This document shows positions 9,301-17,001 of a DNA stretch of 38,277 nucleotides, in pieces. Numbering within the stretch: position 1 is the first letter of the stretch; each line of letters opens with the position of its first letter. The translations under genes and the position numbers were made by a program. Below the pieces are notes generated by a model that had not been told where the DNA came from, did not search any database, and was given only the letters and a program-made list of their open reading frames with translations. The DNA is from REEB76 sp049698775 (lineage in GTDB: Bacteria; Pseudomonadota; Gammaproteobacteria; Natronospirales; REEB76), in the NCBI GenBank assembly GCA_049698775.1, contig JBAVYM010000048.1, positions 1-38,277 of the forward strand, read 5' to 3'.

Positions 9301-9367
9301 CATGCCGGTGATTTATCACCTGCTCATGGGAGGGCGCCACCGGGAACATCCGCTCGCATTGACATAG
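6302..9367 (+). CDS. RND efflux permease (HAE1-like), inner membrane
   Basis: 1021 residues, the usual RND length. It starts at a TTG that overlaps the MFP stop (TTGA), giving SFQAFLQRHRRSLLF... before TM1. RND hallmarks are a first TM, a periplasmic porter domain, the TM4 proton-relay acidic pair D399/D400 (AAVGLVIDDVVVMCEHIIRR), a second porter domain after TM7, and TM10-12 with Lys/Thr-containing segments (GMTMIIGIVTEVAIFYFSEF). It exchanges protons for substrate and works with the MFP and outer membrane lipoprotein encoded just upstream. The VIDD motif and lack of CusA-type methionine relay favour an organic-compound pump over a heavy-metal (HME) pump, but the substrate is not known. Probably regulated by the divergent two-component system. 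Confidence 0.92.
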   Translation: MSFQAFLQRHRRSLLFLAAALAVGGVLAAFKLPVALLPNVPYPHIVVELDAGTRPASQVELAVTRPVENAVRDIPGVQSVHSITSRGSAQVSVYFDWGLDMTQALLEVSSKISLLLPDLPADTRFTVERRDPTVFPVIAYSLTSGAESLVQLRDLGLYQLRPLLSRVIGVAQVDVQGGHQPEYHVDVDPARLRAFHLSLADVVNAVSGSNVLTAVGRLEDHYKLYLLVSDTRLQDIQKLKQVVLRRGPDGLVTLGNVAQVSLSTVPQWIRVTANGRDAVLLNIFQQPGANIVQIDRDIDAQLAAFRAKLPPDVRVSKWYDQSGLIVSSAHSVRDAIIIGVILAALVLFFFLRERTSAFIAVLVVPTTLAITVLLLYALHMSFNIMTLGGIAAAVGLVIDDVVVMCEHIIRRFREAREQAPHERIMWAAREFTRPLMGSSASTIIIFIPLAFLGGISGAFFKSLAFTMASTLIISFLLAWLVVPVLADWWLSDKEGTPEHFGRLARSAHRFYAWLMPHLLRRPAWLLAGLIPLAVLGFLGYHYVGTGFLPNMDQGGFTLDYLAAPGTSLSETDRLLRQVGRILQQNPNVESYSRRTGAQLGGGITEANTGDFFVRLKPFPREPIEKVMDEVRSAINAQVPGLDIDLSQLMEDMIGDLTSVPQPVEIKLFSDNTAEIQALAPKVADAIGKVPGIVDVFDGVAYAGPALDIHVNIAKAGLLGLDPARVTQQLDTYLQGTVAAQVQQGIKFVGIRVWTPPNLRLRTGQLDRLPIRAPDGKVYSLSELATVTSVAGQAEIDRDNLKRMFAVTARISGRDLGSTISDVKKALATPGLIPKDVEVQLGGLYKQQQIAFHGLAIVFAAAVALIFVLLLFLYERFRVVLAIVVAPLLAVGTVFFALWLTGIELNITAIMGMTMIIGIVTEVAIFYFSEFVELKHAENLPQALIDAGLNRMRPIALTTLTTILALLPLALDIGRGAAMQQPLAVAIIAGEAVQLPLVLVVMPVIYHLLMGGRHREHPLALT

Positions 9368-9396
9368 CACTTCGGGAATTTTGGAATTACGGCGAG

Positions 9397-9426
9397 TGTA
9401 GATTTTTTGCTCCTGCAAAATCTACA
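9397..9426. terminator. Hairpin after the pump operon
   Basis: TGTAGATTTT (9397-9406) pairs with AAAATCTACA (9417-9426), 10 perfect base pairs with a 10-base loop in which GC/GC can also pair. It lies 30 bases after the permease stop and may terminate the operon, although no long T-run follows. It also stands between convergent genes, so it could serve either strand. Confidence 0.5.
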
Positions 9427-9429
9427 TTT

Positions 9430-9462
9430 CCGCCATTCGTGGCGGTCATCGCCGCTCCTACA
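9430..9462 (-). repeat. REP-like element, GTAGGAGCGG family
   Basis: CCGCCA-TTCG-TGGCGG hairpin (9430-9445) followed by GCCGCTCCTACA (9451-9462), the reverse complement of the TGTAGGAGCGGC head seen elsewhere in this window. It carries a stable UUCG-type tetraloop. No coding function seen. Confidence 0.65.
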
Positions 9463-9532
9463 AAATTATTCTTCATGCAGGTTGCTGATGAGGTGCAGCA
9501 GAGCCGCAACAAATAGGTAACGCTGCTGCTGA

Positions 9533-9595
9533 TTGTGGGAGCGGCGGTCCCCGTGCCGCGATCCAAGGCATGGCGACTGAAATCCGCTCCCACAA
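9533..9595. repeat. Inverted REP-like pair, TTGTGGGAGCGG family
   Basis: TTGTGGGAGCGG (9533-9544) and CCGCTCCCACAA (9584-9595) are perfect 12-base inverted arms of a 63-base element. An internal GCGGC...GCCGC hairpin is nested at the left end. It lies between the converging pump operon and BNR-protein gene, where it may act as a bidirectional terminator. Confidence 0.7.
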
Positions 9596-9616
9596 AATCC
9601 CCTTCCTGCAAAGCAG

Positions 9617-12600
9617 TTATGGTTTCAGCAGGTGATTGGCTGTGTCAACGTCCGTTCTTAACCGTGCTTCGCCATTTGTGGCCTGATCCGACAGCAAGGT
9701 GAAAACCTGCTGTTGTGCCGGGGTGGGGGGTACGAACGCCAAGCCCACATCGGCGGCCAGATAGGCCAGGTGGCTGTGCAGTTTTGGCTCATATACCAGC
9801 GATCCCTCATCGGATTGCATCTTAAGTTGCACCAGATCGCCGATGTCGCGATCGAGTGCGTTCAGCGCACTCTGCGCGTGCTCAGCTGACAGCTTCTTGC
9901 TGCTCACCGCCTTTTGCAGTTGGCCGCGGACATCAATCGCCTGATTCAACTGGGTATCCAGGTTGTTGAGGGTGTCGTGGATCTGCAGCAGCAGAACCAA
10001 CCTGTCTTGCAGTTGTTGCGCGGTGGTGTCGAGCCGCGGATCCAGTTTCACTTCAAACGGCTGCCTCAGTGTCGTGCCGCTGTAATTCAGCACGGCGTAA
10101 TAGCGGCCGGGCACCACCTCGGGGCCTTCCAAGGTATCGTTCTCGCCGCCGGCCGCGGCCGGGACGTAAAAACCCTTCACTTCCATCGCATTGGCATAGC
10201 GCATGTCCCACTGGAAGCGGTTCATGCCGGCATGCAAAGCCTGCGGCTTGGGATTTTCCTTGGTCTTGACGAGCGGCAGCGTGAAATTGTTGATGAGCTT
10301 GCCGTCAGCATCGGTGAAACTCAGCTTCACGGGTGTTTTGCCGTCATAGCCGGCCGGCAGATGGTAAAACACGGTCATGCCAGGTAGCAGATTGTGACCT
10401 TCGCCCGGGCGGTACCGGCCTTCGCGTTTCACCAGCCAGCCTTGTTGCGGCGCGAACAGGTAAGACGCGTCGCTCGCCACCTGTGCGTGGTTCAACTGCT
10501 CCAGGAATGCGAGATCATCCAGCACCCAGAAGGCGCGGCCGTGCGTGGCAAGCACCACGCTGTGCTGCGCGGATTGGATGGCAATGTCGCTCACGCGCAC
10601 CGCCGGCAGATTGAGGCTGAGCGGCAACCAGTGACCGCCGCCATCCAGGCTCAGGAAAACGGTCTTGCTGGTGCCGAGGAACAACAGGTTCGCATCATTG
10701 GGATCCTGACGAACCGACAGCAGATACTGGCTGTCCGGCAATCCGGCATTCAGCGTCGTCCAGTGTTTGCCGTAATCCGTGGTCTTGTACACATAGGGTT
10801 TGAAATCATCCCAACGGTAACGGCTGGCAGTGACATACGCGGTGCCGGCGTCCGTATGCGATGCTTCCACGCAGGTGATATCGGACCAAGTGGGCAGACC
10901 CTTGGGTGTGACCGCATTCCAGTGGCCGCCACCATCGCTGCTGACATATACCAAACCATCGTCCGAACCGGTCCAGATGATGTTATCGCTCAGCGGCGAG
11001 ACCGACATGGCGGAAAGGGTATCGTAGGCTTCCGCGCCGGAAACATCCGCGCTGATGGGTCCGCCGGGGCGGCCCTGCTTGCTCTTGTCGTTGCGCGTCA
11101 GGTCCGGACTGATAGTGGTCCAGGTGATGCCGTCATCCATGCTCCTCATCACGTATTGCGAACCGATCAGCAGTTCTTTGGGATTGCCCGGCGCAAACAG
11201 GATCGGATGATGAATCCACGCAAACCGGTATTTGAGTTCCGCGGCAGATGCACCTTCCAAGTATTCCGGCCACGGACTCACGCTCTGCATGACTTCGGTG
11301 CGACTGTTGCCTTTCCAGAACAGCGTGTAATAACCGGCGCCGTAGGTGATCCAGGGTTTGCCCGGCTGCGGCACCACCCAGGTGCTTTCGCCGCCGGGAA
11401 CATCGTTCCAGGCGTCGAGCGATATGCCACCACCGCCGGTAGCGCTGGGGCCCTCGGTGGAACCTTCATCCTGCTGTGCGCCGTACACATGGAACGGAAA
11501 CTGCTCGTCCAGGTTTACGTGATAGAACTGGCCGGTGGGTTGGTTCCATACCGTGCTCCAGGTTTGACCGGCGTCCTGGGTTACGGTGGCGCCGCCGTCG
11601 TTGCCCTCGATCATGATGTCGGGATTGTTGGGGTTGATCCACAGCGCGTGGTTGTCGCCGTGCGGCGTGTGCAGCTTGGCAATCTTTTTGCCGCCGTCGT
11701 GCGACACCCATAACGCGGATACCTGCGGAAGATAAATAGTGTTGGGATCCTTGGGGTCCACAAACACCGTCGTATAGTAAAACGCACGCTGGGTCAGGCT
11801 CATATCATTGTTCACCAGCTTCCAGCTTTGCCCCGCGTCATCGGAGCGGAACAGACCGCCGCCGTCCGCCTGGATGATGGCGTACATGACGTTGGGATTG
11901 CTGGCGGCGATGGCGAGGCCGATGCGGCCGAAAATGCCTGCCGGCAAACCGGAGTTATGGCTGATGTTTTTCCAATGCGCGCCGCCGTCACTGGACTCGA
12001 AGATGCCGCTGCCGGGACCGCCGCTGGAGAAGGTCCAGGGGCGCCGGTAGGTTTGCCACATCGCGGCATACAGGATTTGCGGATCGCGCGGATCCATCAC
12101 TATATCAATGGCGCCGGTCTGATCATTGACGTACAAAATCCGATTCCAGGTCTTGCCACCGTCGGTACTCTTGTACACACCGCGCTCGGGATTGGACGCG
12201 AATACATGGCCGAGCGCCGCCGCATATACGATATCCGGATTATTCGGGTCCACGACGATGCGACTGATGATGTGAGTGGCGTCGAGTCCGGCGCGGGTCC
12301 AGGTCTTGCCGGCGTCGGTGGACTTATACATGCCTTCGCCGGTCAGCAGAGTATTGCGGATGTCGGATTCGCCGGTACCGACGTAGATGATCTTGGGATT
12401 GGACGGCGCAACCGCGATGGCGCCGATGTTGGCATTGTCGAAATGACCGTCGGAGATGTTTTGCCAGCTGGCGCCGTAGTTTTTGCTGGTCCACACACCA
12501 CCGCCGGTGGCGCCCATGTAGTACAGGTTCGGCTGCTGTGTGACGCCGGTGACCGCAATGACCCGTCCGCCCACGTACGGCCCGATGCTGCGCCAGTGCA

Positions 12601-12724
12601 GCGCACTGGTGAGTTGTGCGGGAGGTACGGTGTCAGCGCCAGCCACCGACGGCAGCGCCATCATCAGGCTGGCGCATACGGTCGCCAGCATGCAGACCAC
12701 AATGTGGGTAATTTTGTTGTTCAT
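9617..12724 (-). CDS. Exported BNR/Asp-box beta-propeller protein (VPS10/sortilin-like)
   Basis: 1035 residues from the ATG at 12724, which has GGAGG eight bases upstream; the frame stays open to 12958 but without a credible start. An N-terminal signal peptide (VVCMLATVCASLMMALPSVAGA) indicates secretion. About ten Asp-box motifs of the S-x-D-x-G-x-x-W type recur (STDAGKTW, STDGGKTW, SSDGGAHW, SDDAGQSW, TQDAGQTW, SMDDGITW, SSDGGGHW, TTDYGKHW, SLDGGGHW), typical of one or two large BNR beta-propellers. Residues from ~750 onward form a different C-terminal region with a fibronectin-like stretch and a helical tail (DTLNNLDTQLNQAIDVRGQL). Such proteins are often annotated as glycosyl hydrolase-like, but no catalytic residues can be assigned. 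It is divergent from pstS; no functional link is evident. Confidence 0.88.
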   Translation of the reverse strand: MNNKITHIVVCMLATVCASLMMALPSVAGADTVPPAQLTSALHWRSIGPYVGGRVIAVTGVTQQPNLYYMGATGGGVWTSKNYGASWQNISDGHFDNANIGAIAVAPSNPKIIYVGTGESDIRNTLLTGEGMYKSTDAGKTWTRAGLDATHIISRIVVDPNNPDIVYAAALGHVFASNPERGVYKSTDGGKTWNRILYVNDQTGAIDIVMDPRDPQILYAAMWQTYRRPWTFSSGGPGSGIFESSDGGAHWKNISHNSGLPAGIFGRIGLAIAASNPNVMYAIIQADGGGLFRSDDAGQSWKLVNNDMSLTQRAFYYTTVFVDPKDPNTIYLPQVSALWVSHDGGKKIAKLHTPHGDNHALWINPNNPDIMIEGNDGGATVTQDAGQTWSTVWNQPTGQFYHVNLDEQFPFHVYGAQQDEGSTEGPSATGGGGISLDAWNDVPGGESTWVVPQPGKPWITYGAGYYTLFWKGNSRTEVMQSVSPWPEYLEGASAAELKYRFAWIHHPILFAPGNPKELLIGSQYVMRSMDDGITWTTISPDLTRNDKSKQGRPGGPISADVSGAEAYDTLSAMSVSPLSDNIIWTGSDDGLVYVSSDGGGHWNAVTPKGLPTWSDITCVEASHTDAGTAYVTASRYRWDDFKPYVYKTTDYGKHWTTLNAGLPDSQYLLSVRQDPNDANLLFLGTSKTVFLSLDGGGHWLPLSLNLPAVRVSDIAIQSAQHSVVLATHGRAFWVLDDLAFLEQLNHAQVASDASYLFAPQQGWLVKREGRYRPGEGHNLLPGMTVFYHLPAGYDGKTPVKLSFTDADGKLINNFTLPLVKTKENPKPQALHAGMNRFQWDMRYANAMEVKGFYVPAAAGGENDTLEGPEVVPGRYYAVLNYSGTTLRQPFEVKLDPRLDTTAQQLQDRLVLLLQIHDTLNNLDTQLNQAIDVRGQLQKAVSSKKLSAEHAQSALNALDRDIGDLVQLKMQSDEGSLVYEPKLHSHLAYLAADVGLAFVPPTPAQQQVFTLLSDQATNGEARLRTDVDTANHLLKP

Positions 12725-12951
12725 AAACCCGACCTCCGGTGATGGAGGCGTGGTGCGTCCCTGCTCAACGCCTTCAAGTTTGTTATGTGCGTGAGCCTGT
12801 GGAAACGGCAGTATCGGGCAGGCCTGAATGCCCAGCCGGTTGGTCTGCCATGGGGATATGGCGGGCAAGCTTACGACTCCAGCGGGCAACTTGCAAAAGC
12901 AGGGGGTCGGGTGCGAACGGGATTGGGCAATTTTTAAGCAACCGATCCCGA

Positions 12952-12970
12952 CTGTCATATTTCTGTCACA
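12952..12970 (+). promoter_or_regulatory. Pho box (PhoB binding site) upstream of pstS
   Basis: CTGTCAT (12952-12958) and CTGTCAC (12963-12969) are 7-base direct repeats separated by four A/T bases, essentially the PhoB consensus. A TACACT hexamer (12980-12985) sits ten bases past the box, where the -10 element of a PhoB-activated promoter is expected. This predicts induction of pstSCAB under phosphate starvation. Confidence 0.92.
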
Positions 12971-12979
12971 TTCGGCTTC

Positions 12980-12985
12980 TACACT
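12980..12985 (+). promoter_or_regulatory. Candidate -10 element of the pst promoter
   Basis: TACACT lies ten bases downstream of the Pho box and 28 bases before the pstS ATG. No sigma-70 -35 hexamer is needed when PhoB replaces it. The assignment depends on the Pho box position. Confidence 0.65.
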
Positions 12986-13013
12986 CGCGAAGCTTTACTT
13001 CCCGAGGGGGCGT

Positions 13014-14084
13014 ATGACAAGAAATGGTGTCCGCCAGATTGTAGGAGCGGCCTCCCGGCCGCGATTTCCTATTCGTTTTTGCTCAATCCTGATCGCCGCT
13101 TTGCTCGTGACAGCCGCCGCCACTGGCACTGCGGCGGAAACACAACTGTCCGGAGCCGGGGGCACGGCCATTTATCCGGTGCTGGCGAACTGGGCGGAGC
13201 AATATCATGAGCTTACCGGCGTGGCGGTGAACTACCAGCCGATCGGCTCCGGCGGCGGCATCCAGCAGATCGAAGTGGGCACCGTGGCTTTCGCCAACAG
13301 TGACATGCCGCTGTCATCCGCCGCGTTGCGCGCCCACCATCTGATCCAGTTTCCAGCGCTCATTATCGGTATCACTCCGGTGGTGAATATTCCCGGCATC
13401 CGGGCCGGAGAGATCACCTTGAGCGGGCCGCTGCTGGCGGACATTTATCTGGGCGACATCAAATACTGGGACGACCCGCGCATCACCGCGCTCAACCCCG
13501 GCGTACCGCTGCCGCACATGAGCATCATTACCGTGCACCGCTCGGACGGATCCGGCACGACCTTCAACTTCACCAATTACCTGTCGAAAGTCAGCCCCGT
13601 GTGGCGTGGAGAAATCGGTGCCAACACGGCGGTGTCTTGGCCAAACGGCGTGGGCGGCAAGGGCAATGCGGGCGTGGCCTCGTTCGTGAAGCAAATCCGG
13701 GGCACCATCGGTTACGTGGAGTACGCCTTCACGCAGGAAACCGGATTGAGCTGGACGCGCATGTTGAATCGGGAGGCACAGGCCGTGAGCCCGAGCCTCG
13801 GAGCCTTCGCGGCGTCGGCGCAAGGCGCGGACTTCACCAAGGTGCGGGATTTCAATCTCACGCTCACCGACGAACCCGGCGCAGGTACCTGGCCCATCAC
13901 CGCTACCACTTATATATTGATGCGCACCGATCACTCCCGCACCGACAATCAGGCGGTGCTGGCGTTTTGCCGCTGGTTCCTGAGTCACGGGCAGGAGCAG
14001 GCGCGACAGTTGAATTACGTGCCGTTGCCGGACACGACCGTACAACTCATCGAGCGCTATTGGCAGGAGGAATTGAAACTTTGA
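13014..14084 (+). CDS. pstS: PstS phosphate-binding periplasmic protein
   Basis: 356 residues from the ATG at 13014, preceded by GAGGGGG, and placed 44 bases after the Pho box. The n-region of the signal peptide is unusually long because codons ~9-18 (IVGAASRPRF) are a REP-like repeat; the hydrophobic core (FCSILIAALLVTAAATGTAA) follows. The mature part shows PstS motifs: SGAGGTAIYPVLANWAEQYH, NYQPIGSGGGIQQI, ANSDMPLS, and the phosphate-binding loop HRSDGSGTTFNFTNYLS. It captures inorganic phosphate in the periplasm for the PstCAB importer. The stop overlaps the pstC TTG start by three bases (TTGA). Confidence 0.95.
   Translation: MTRNGVRQIVGAASRPRFPIRFCSILIAALLVTAAATGTAAETQLSGAGGTAIYPVLANWAEQYHELTGVAVNYQPIGSGGGIQQIEVGTVAFANSDMPLSSAALRAHHLIQFPALIIGITPVVNIPGIRAGEITLSGPLLADIYLGDIKYWDDPRITALNPGVPLPHMSIITVHRSDGSGTTFNFTNYLSKVSPVWRGEIGANTAVSWPNGVGGKGNAGVASFVKQIRGTIGYVEYAFTQETGLSWTRMLNREAQAVSPSLGAFAASAQGADFTKVRDFNLTLTDEPGAGTWPITATTYILMRTDHSRTDNQAVLAFCRWFLSHGQEQARQLNYVPLPDTTVQLIERYWQEELKL
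13039..13066 (+). repeat. REP-like element within the pstS signal-peptide codons
   Basis: It begins TTGTAGGAGCGG and contains the perfect hairpin GCGGCC-TCCC-GGCCGC (13047-13062), ending GCGATT. The head and core match the elements at 20170, 28040 and 28132. It is fully in frame with pstS and encodes IVGAASRPRF, upstream of the hydrophobic core of the export signal. Confidence 0.85.
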
Positions 14085-15055
14085 ACCGCGTGGCAAGCGC
14101 CAAACTCAACGCCGGCCGGCACCGGCGCAGTGCCGCGGCCGATACGCTGTTCCGCGGTGTCACCCGGGCGGCGGCGCTGCTGGTACTGGCGCTGATGATC
14201 GCCATACTCGTGGTGCTGCTAGTGCAGGCTTGGCCTGCCTTTCGCCAATTTGGCTGGCATTTCTTCAGCGGTACGCAATGGGATCCGGTCAGCAACCGTT
14301 TTTCGGCGCTCACCTCCATCTTTGGCACGCTGGTGACTTCGCTCATCGCCATGATTATCGCAGTGCCGGTCAGTTTCGGGATCGCCTTGTTCATCACGGA
14401 ACTGGCGCCGGTTTGGCTGCGGTGGCCGGTGAGCACGGCGGTGGAATTGCTAGCCGCCATCCCCAGCATTATTTACGGCATGTGGGGCTTGTTCGTATTC
14501 GCGCCGCTGTTTGGCGAATACGTGCAGCCGTGGATCACGGCGCACCTCGGCGGCTGGCCGCTGGTGGGCGTGTTGTTTCAGGGACCGCCCATGGGCATAG
14601 GTATTTTCACCGCCGGCCTGATTCTCGCCATCATGGTGATTCCGTTCATCAGCTCGGTGATGCGCGACGTGTTCGAGTTGGTGCCGACGGTGCTCAAGGA
14701 ATCCGCTTATGGCGTCGGTTGCACCACCTGGGAGGTGGTGTGGAACGTGGTATTGCCGTACACGCGCGCGGGCGTGGTGGGCGGCATCATGCTGGGACTG
14801 GGGCGCGCGCTGGGCGAAACCATGGCGGTGACCTTCGTTATCGGCAACAGCCACACCATCGGCACCTCGCTGTTCAATGCCGGCAACACCATTTCCTCGA
14901 CACTGGCGAATGAATTCTCGGAAGCCGTGGGCCAGACCTACACCTCCTCGCTGATTGCTCTGGGCCTGATCCTGTTTCTGATCACCTTCGTGGTGCTGGC
15001 GCTGGCCAAGCTGTTGTTGCTGCGCATGTCTGCACGCGAAGGGAGCAAGAGCTGA
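14081..15055 (+). CDS. pstC: PstC phosphate ABC transporter permease
   Basis: 324 residues, about the usual PstC length. The start is the TTG at 14081, overlapping the pstS TGA, with AGGAGG ten bases upstream; a longer open frame back to 13601 lies inside pstS and is not coding. Six hydrophobic segments are visible, beginning AAALLVLALMIAILVVLLVQ. The cytoplasmic EAA loop is VPTVLKESAYGVGCTTWEVV...GLGRALGETMAV. It pairs with PstA to form the channel for phosphate. Its TGA shares one base with the pstA ATG (TGATG), so translation is coupled. Confidence 0.93.
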   Translation: MNRVASAKLNAGRHRRSAAADTLFRGVTRAAALLVLALMIAILVVLLVQAWPAFRQFGWHFFSGTQWDPVSNRFSALTSIFGTLVTSLIAMIIAVPVSFGIALFITELAPVWLRWPVSTAVELLAAIPSIIYGMWGLFVFAPLFGEYVQPWITAHLGGWPLVGVLFQGPPMGIGIFTAGLILAIMVIPFISSVMRDVFELVPTVLKESAYGVGCTTWEVVWNVVLPYTRAGVVGGIMLGLGRALGETMAVTFVIGNSHTIGTSLFNAGNTISSTLANEFSEAVGQTYTSSLIALGLILFLITFVVLALAKLLLLRMSAREGSKS

Positions 15056-15906
15056 TGGCCTTTTCTCCCCGTTATCTGCGCCGGCGCCTGGTCAACGGCC
15101 TGAACCTGTCCATGTCGGTGCTCGGGACCCTGTTCGGTCTGTTCTGGCTGGGCTGGCTATTGTGGACGCTCATCAGTCACGGCTTGCGCTGGCTCGGTCC
15201 CAGCCTGTTCACGCAGAACACGCCACCACCGGCGGCAGCGGGCGGCATTGCCAATGCCATCGTCGGGTCGCTGCTCATCACCCTGGTGGGCGTGGTGGTA
15301 GGCACACCGGTGGGCATTCTGGCCGCCACCTGGCTGGCGGAATTTGGCCGGCATTCGCGCATCGCATCGGTAATCCGTTTCGTGAACGACATTCTTTTGA
15401 GCGCACCGTCCATCATCATCGGCGTGTTCATCTACGCAGTGGTGGTGACACGCTTAGGCCATTTTTCCGGCTGGGCCGGCGGCCTGGCGCTCGCCATCAT
15501 CATGCTGCCGGTGGTATTGCGCACCACCGAGGACATGTTGAAACTGGTGCCCGACCAGATGCGCGAGGCGGCCGCGGCCCTGGGTGCGCCACAGTGGCGG
15601 ATAGTGGTGACAGTGGTGTATCGCGCCGCGCTCGGCGGCATACTCACCGGCGTGATGCTGGGCGTGGCGCGCATCAGCGGCGAAACCGCGCCCCTGCTGT
15701 TCACCGCGCTCAACAATCAGTTCTGGAGCACTGATATGGGCCGGCCCATGGCCAACCTGCCGGTGATGATTTTCCAGTTTGCCATGAGCCCCTATGACAA
15801 CTGGCAGCATCTGGCCTGGGCCGCGGCGCTGCTCATCACACTCGCGATTTTGGTACTGAGCTTGATTGCACGCCTGCTCATCCACTCCAGATCGTTCGTT
15901 AAATGA
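15055..15906 (+). CDS. pstA: PstA phosphate ABC transporter permease
   Basis: 283 residues starting one base inside the pstC stop (TGATG). Multiple TM segments (LSMSVLGTLFGLFWLGWLLW; IVGSLLITLVGVVVGTPVGI) and the EAA motif KLVPDQMREAAAALGAPQWR...GVARISGETAPLLFTAL are characteristic. It is the partner permease of PstC. The following gene, pstB, starts 16 bases downstream, so the four genes form one operon. Confidence 0.94.
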   Translation: MAFSPRYLRRRLVNGLNLSMSVLGTLFGLFWLGWLLWTLISHGLRWLGPSLFTQNTPPPAAAGGIANAIVGSLLITLVGVVVGTPVGILAATWLAEFGRHSRIASVIRFVNDILLSAPSIIIGVFIYAVVVTRLGHFSGWAGGLALAIIMLPVVLRTTEDMLKLVPDQMREAAAALGAPQWRIVVTVVYRAALGGILTGVMLGVARISGETAPLLFTALNNQFWSTDMGRPMANLPVMIFQFAMSPYDNWQHLAWAAALLITLAILVLSLIARLLIHSRSFVK

Positions 15907-15922
15907 TGCGGATGTCACGAAC

Positions 15923-16768
15923 ATGAACCAGCCTGACCCGACCCTCACCCACGCCATATCGCCGGAAGTTCTGGCCGGCTCGGCGCGTTCACCGCGGCGC
16001 AAGACCGTCATCGAGAAGCCCAAGCTTTCCATACGGCAGCTCAATTTTTATTACGGCCGTTTCCAGGCGCTGCGTGATATCAATATGGACATCGCCGAGC
16101 GCCAGGTCACGGCATTCATCGGACCGTCCGGCTGCGGCAAGTCCACGTTGCTGCGCAGCCTGAACCGCATCTACGATTTGTATCCGGAGCAGCGCGCCAC
16201 GGGCGAAATCCTGTTGGACGGCCGCAATATCCTGGACCGTGACCAGAACCTCAATTCACTGCGCGCCAAGGTGGGCATGGTGTTCCAGAAACCCACGCCA
16301 TTTCCCATGTCGGTGTATGACAACATCGCATTCGGTGTGCGCCTCTATGAGCGCCTGTCGCGCGTGAAAATGGACGACCGGGTGGAATGGGCGCTGCACA
16401 AGGCGGCGCTGTGGGATGAAGTCAAGGACAAATTGCGTCAGGGCGGTACGCGTCTGTCGGGCGGCCAGCAGCAGCGTCTGTGCATCGCGCGCGCCATCGC
16501 CGTGAGACCCGAGGTCATGCTGCTGGATGAACCGGCCTCGGCGCTGGATCCAATTTCAACCTTGAGGATCGAGGAACTCATCGCAGAACTGAAAACCGAT
16601 TACACCATCGTCATCGTCACCCACAACATGCAGCAGGCGGCGCGCGTCTCCGACTACACCGCTTTCATGTACCTGGGTAACCTGGTGGAATACACCGACA
16701 CCAGCACCCTGTTCACCAATCCCGCCCTGAAACAGACCGAGGATTACATCACCGGTCGTTACGGTTGA
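15923..16768 (+). CDS. pstB: PstB phosphate ABC transporter ATPase
   Basis: 281 residues from the ATG at 15923. An in-frame extension to 15866 would overlap pstA and has no support. Walker A GPSGCGKST (67-75), Q-loop FQKPTPFP, ABC signature LSGGQQQRL, Walker B VMLLDEPASALD and switch His (VTHNMQQAARVSD) are intact. A ~32-residue N-terminal extension precedes the first beta-strand, as in many PstB. It powers phosphate import. phoU, which often follows pstB in Gammaproteobacteria, is absent here: the next gene is on the other strand. Confidence 0.96.
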   Translation: MNQPDPTLTHAISPEVLAGSARSPRRKTVIEKPKLSIRQLNFYYGRFQALRDINMDIAERQVTAFIGPSGCGKSTLLRSLNRIYDLYPEQRATGEILLDGRNILDRDQNLNSLRAKVGMVFQKPTPFPMSVYDNIAFGVRLYERLSRVKMDDRVEWALHKAALWDEVKDKLRQGGTRLSGGQQQRLCIARAIAVRPEVMLLDEPASALDPISTLRIEELIAELKTDYTIVIVTHNMQQAARVSDYTAFMYLGNLVEYTDTSTLFTNPALKQTEDYITGRYG

Positions 16769-16771
16769 TGT

Positions 16772-16819
16772 GTCGCGGCGAATGCCTGCCCCCGCGAAAG
16801 CCGGGGTCACCGCTCCTAC
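16772..16819 (-). repeat. Composite REP-like element after pstB
   Basis: It starts four bases after the pstB stop. The first 36 bases match 22656-22691 at 33 of 36 positions and include a GC-rich stem around GCGAAAGC. The end, CACCGCTCCTAC, is the reverse complement of the GTAGGAGCGGTG head. Read on the minus strand it is the GTAGGAGC-type outer stem with a GCTTTCGC hairpin in its loop. It could also act as the pst terminator. Confidence 0.65.
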
Positions 16820-16827
16820 GAAGAATT

Positions 16828-16910
16828 TGTAGATGGGGTGAGCAACGCGAACTACAACAACCTGGAAATCAAGATGTTGGGGTTCGGCTGCGCCTCACTC
16901 GCAACCTACA
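16828..16910. repeat. Imperfect inverted repeat (TGTAG...CTACA ends)
   Basis: TGTAGATGGGGTGAGC at the left is matched by the reverse complement of GGGTTCGGCTGCGCCTCAC...ACCTACA at the right, an imperfect 83-base palindromic element. Between pstB and the next gene no reading frame is convincing. The 16911-17001 remainder holds only a small GCATT/AATGC hairpin (16987-17002). Confidence 0.45.
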
Positions 16911-17001
16911 CGCTGATTTATTTCCCATTCGTCCAGTGCGTAGTGCCGAAGGCACGAAGTCGCAGGACTCAGCGCAAACGGATATAGCATTGTCCCGAAT
17001 G

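Noticed and set aside
6302..9367. CusA-type copper/silver pump
   Set aside because: The proton-relay motif is VIDD of HAE-type pumps and there is no methionine-rich metal relay; the neighbouring MFP and channel lack CusF/CusB metal motifs.
9371..9616. Small gene in the gap after the pump operon
   Set aside because: The gap is filled with hairpin repeats; the only short frame there translates repeat sequence.
12725..12958. N-terminal extension of the BNR protein
   Set aside because: The extension overlaps the Pho box and pst promoter region, lacks a ribosome site, and the ATG at 12724 has GGAGG and a proper signal peptide.
13601..14080. Long open extension upstream of the pstC start
   Set aside because: It lies entirely inside pstS in another frame; the TTG at 14081 with AGGAGG upstream and a normal PstC length fit better.
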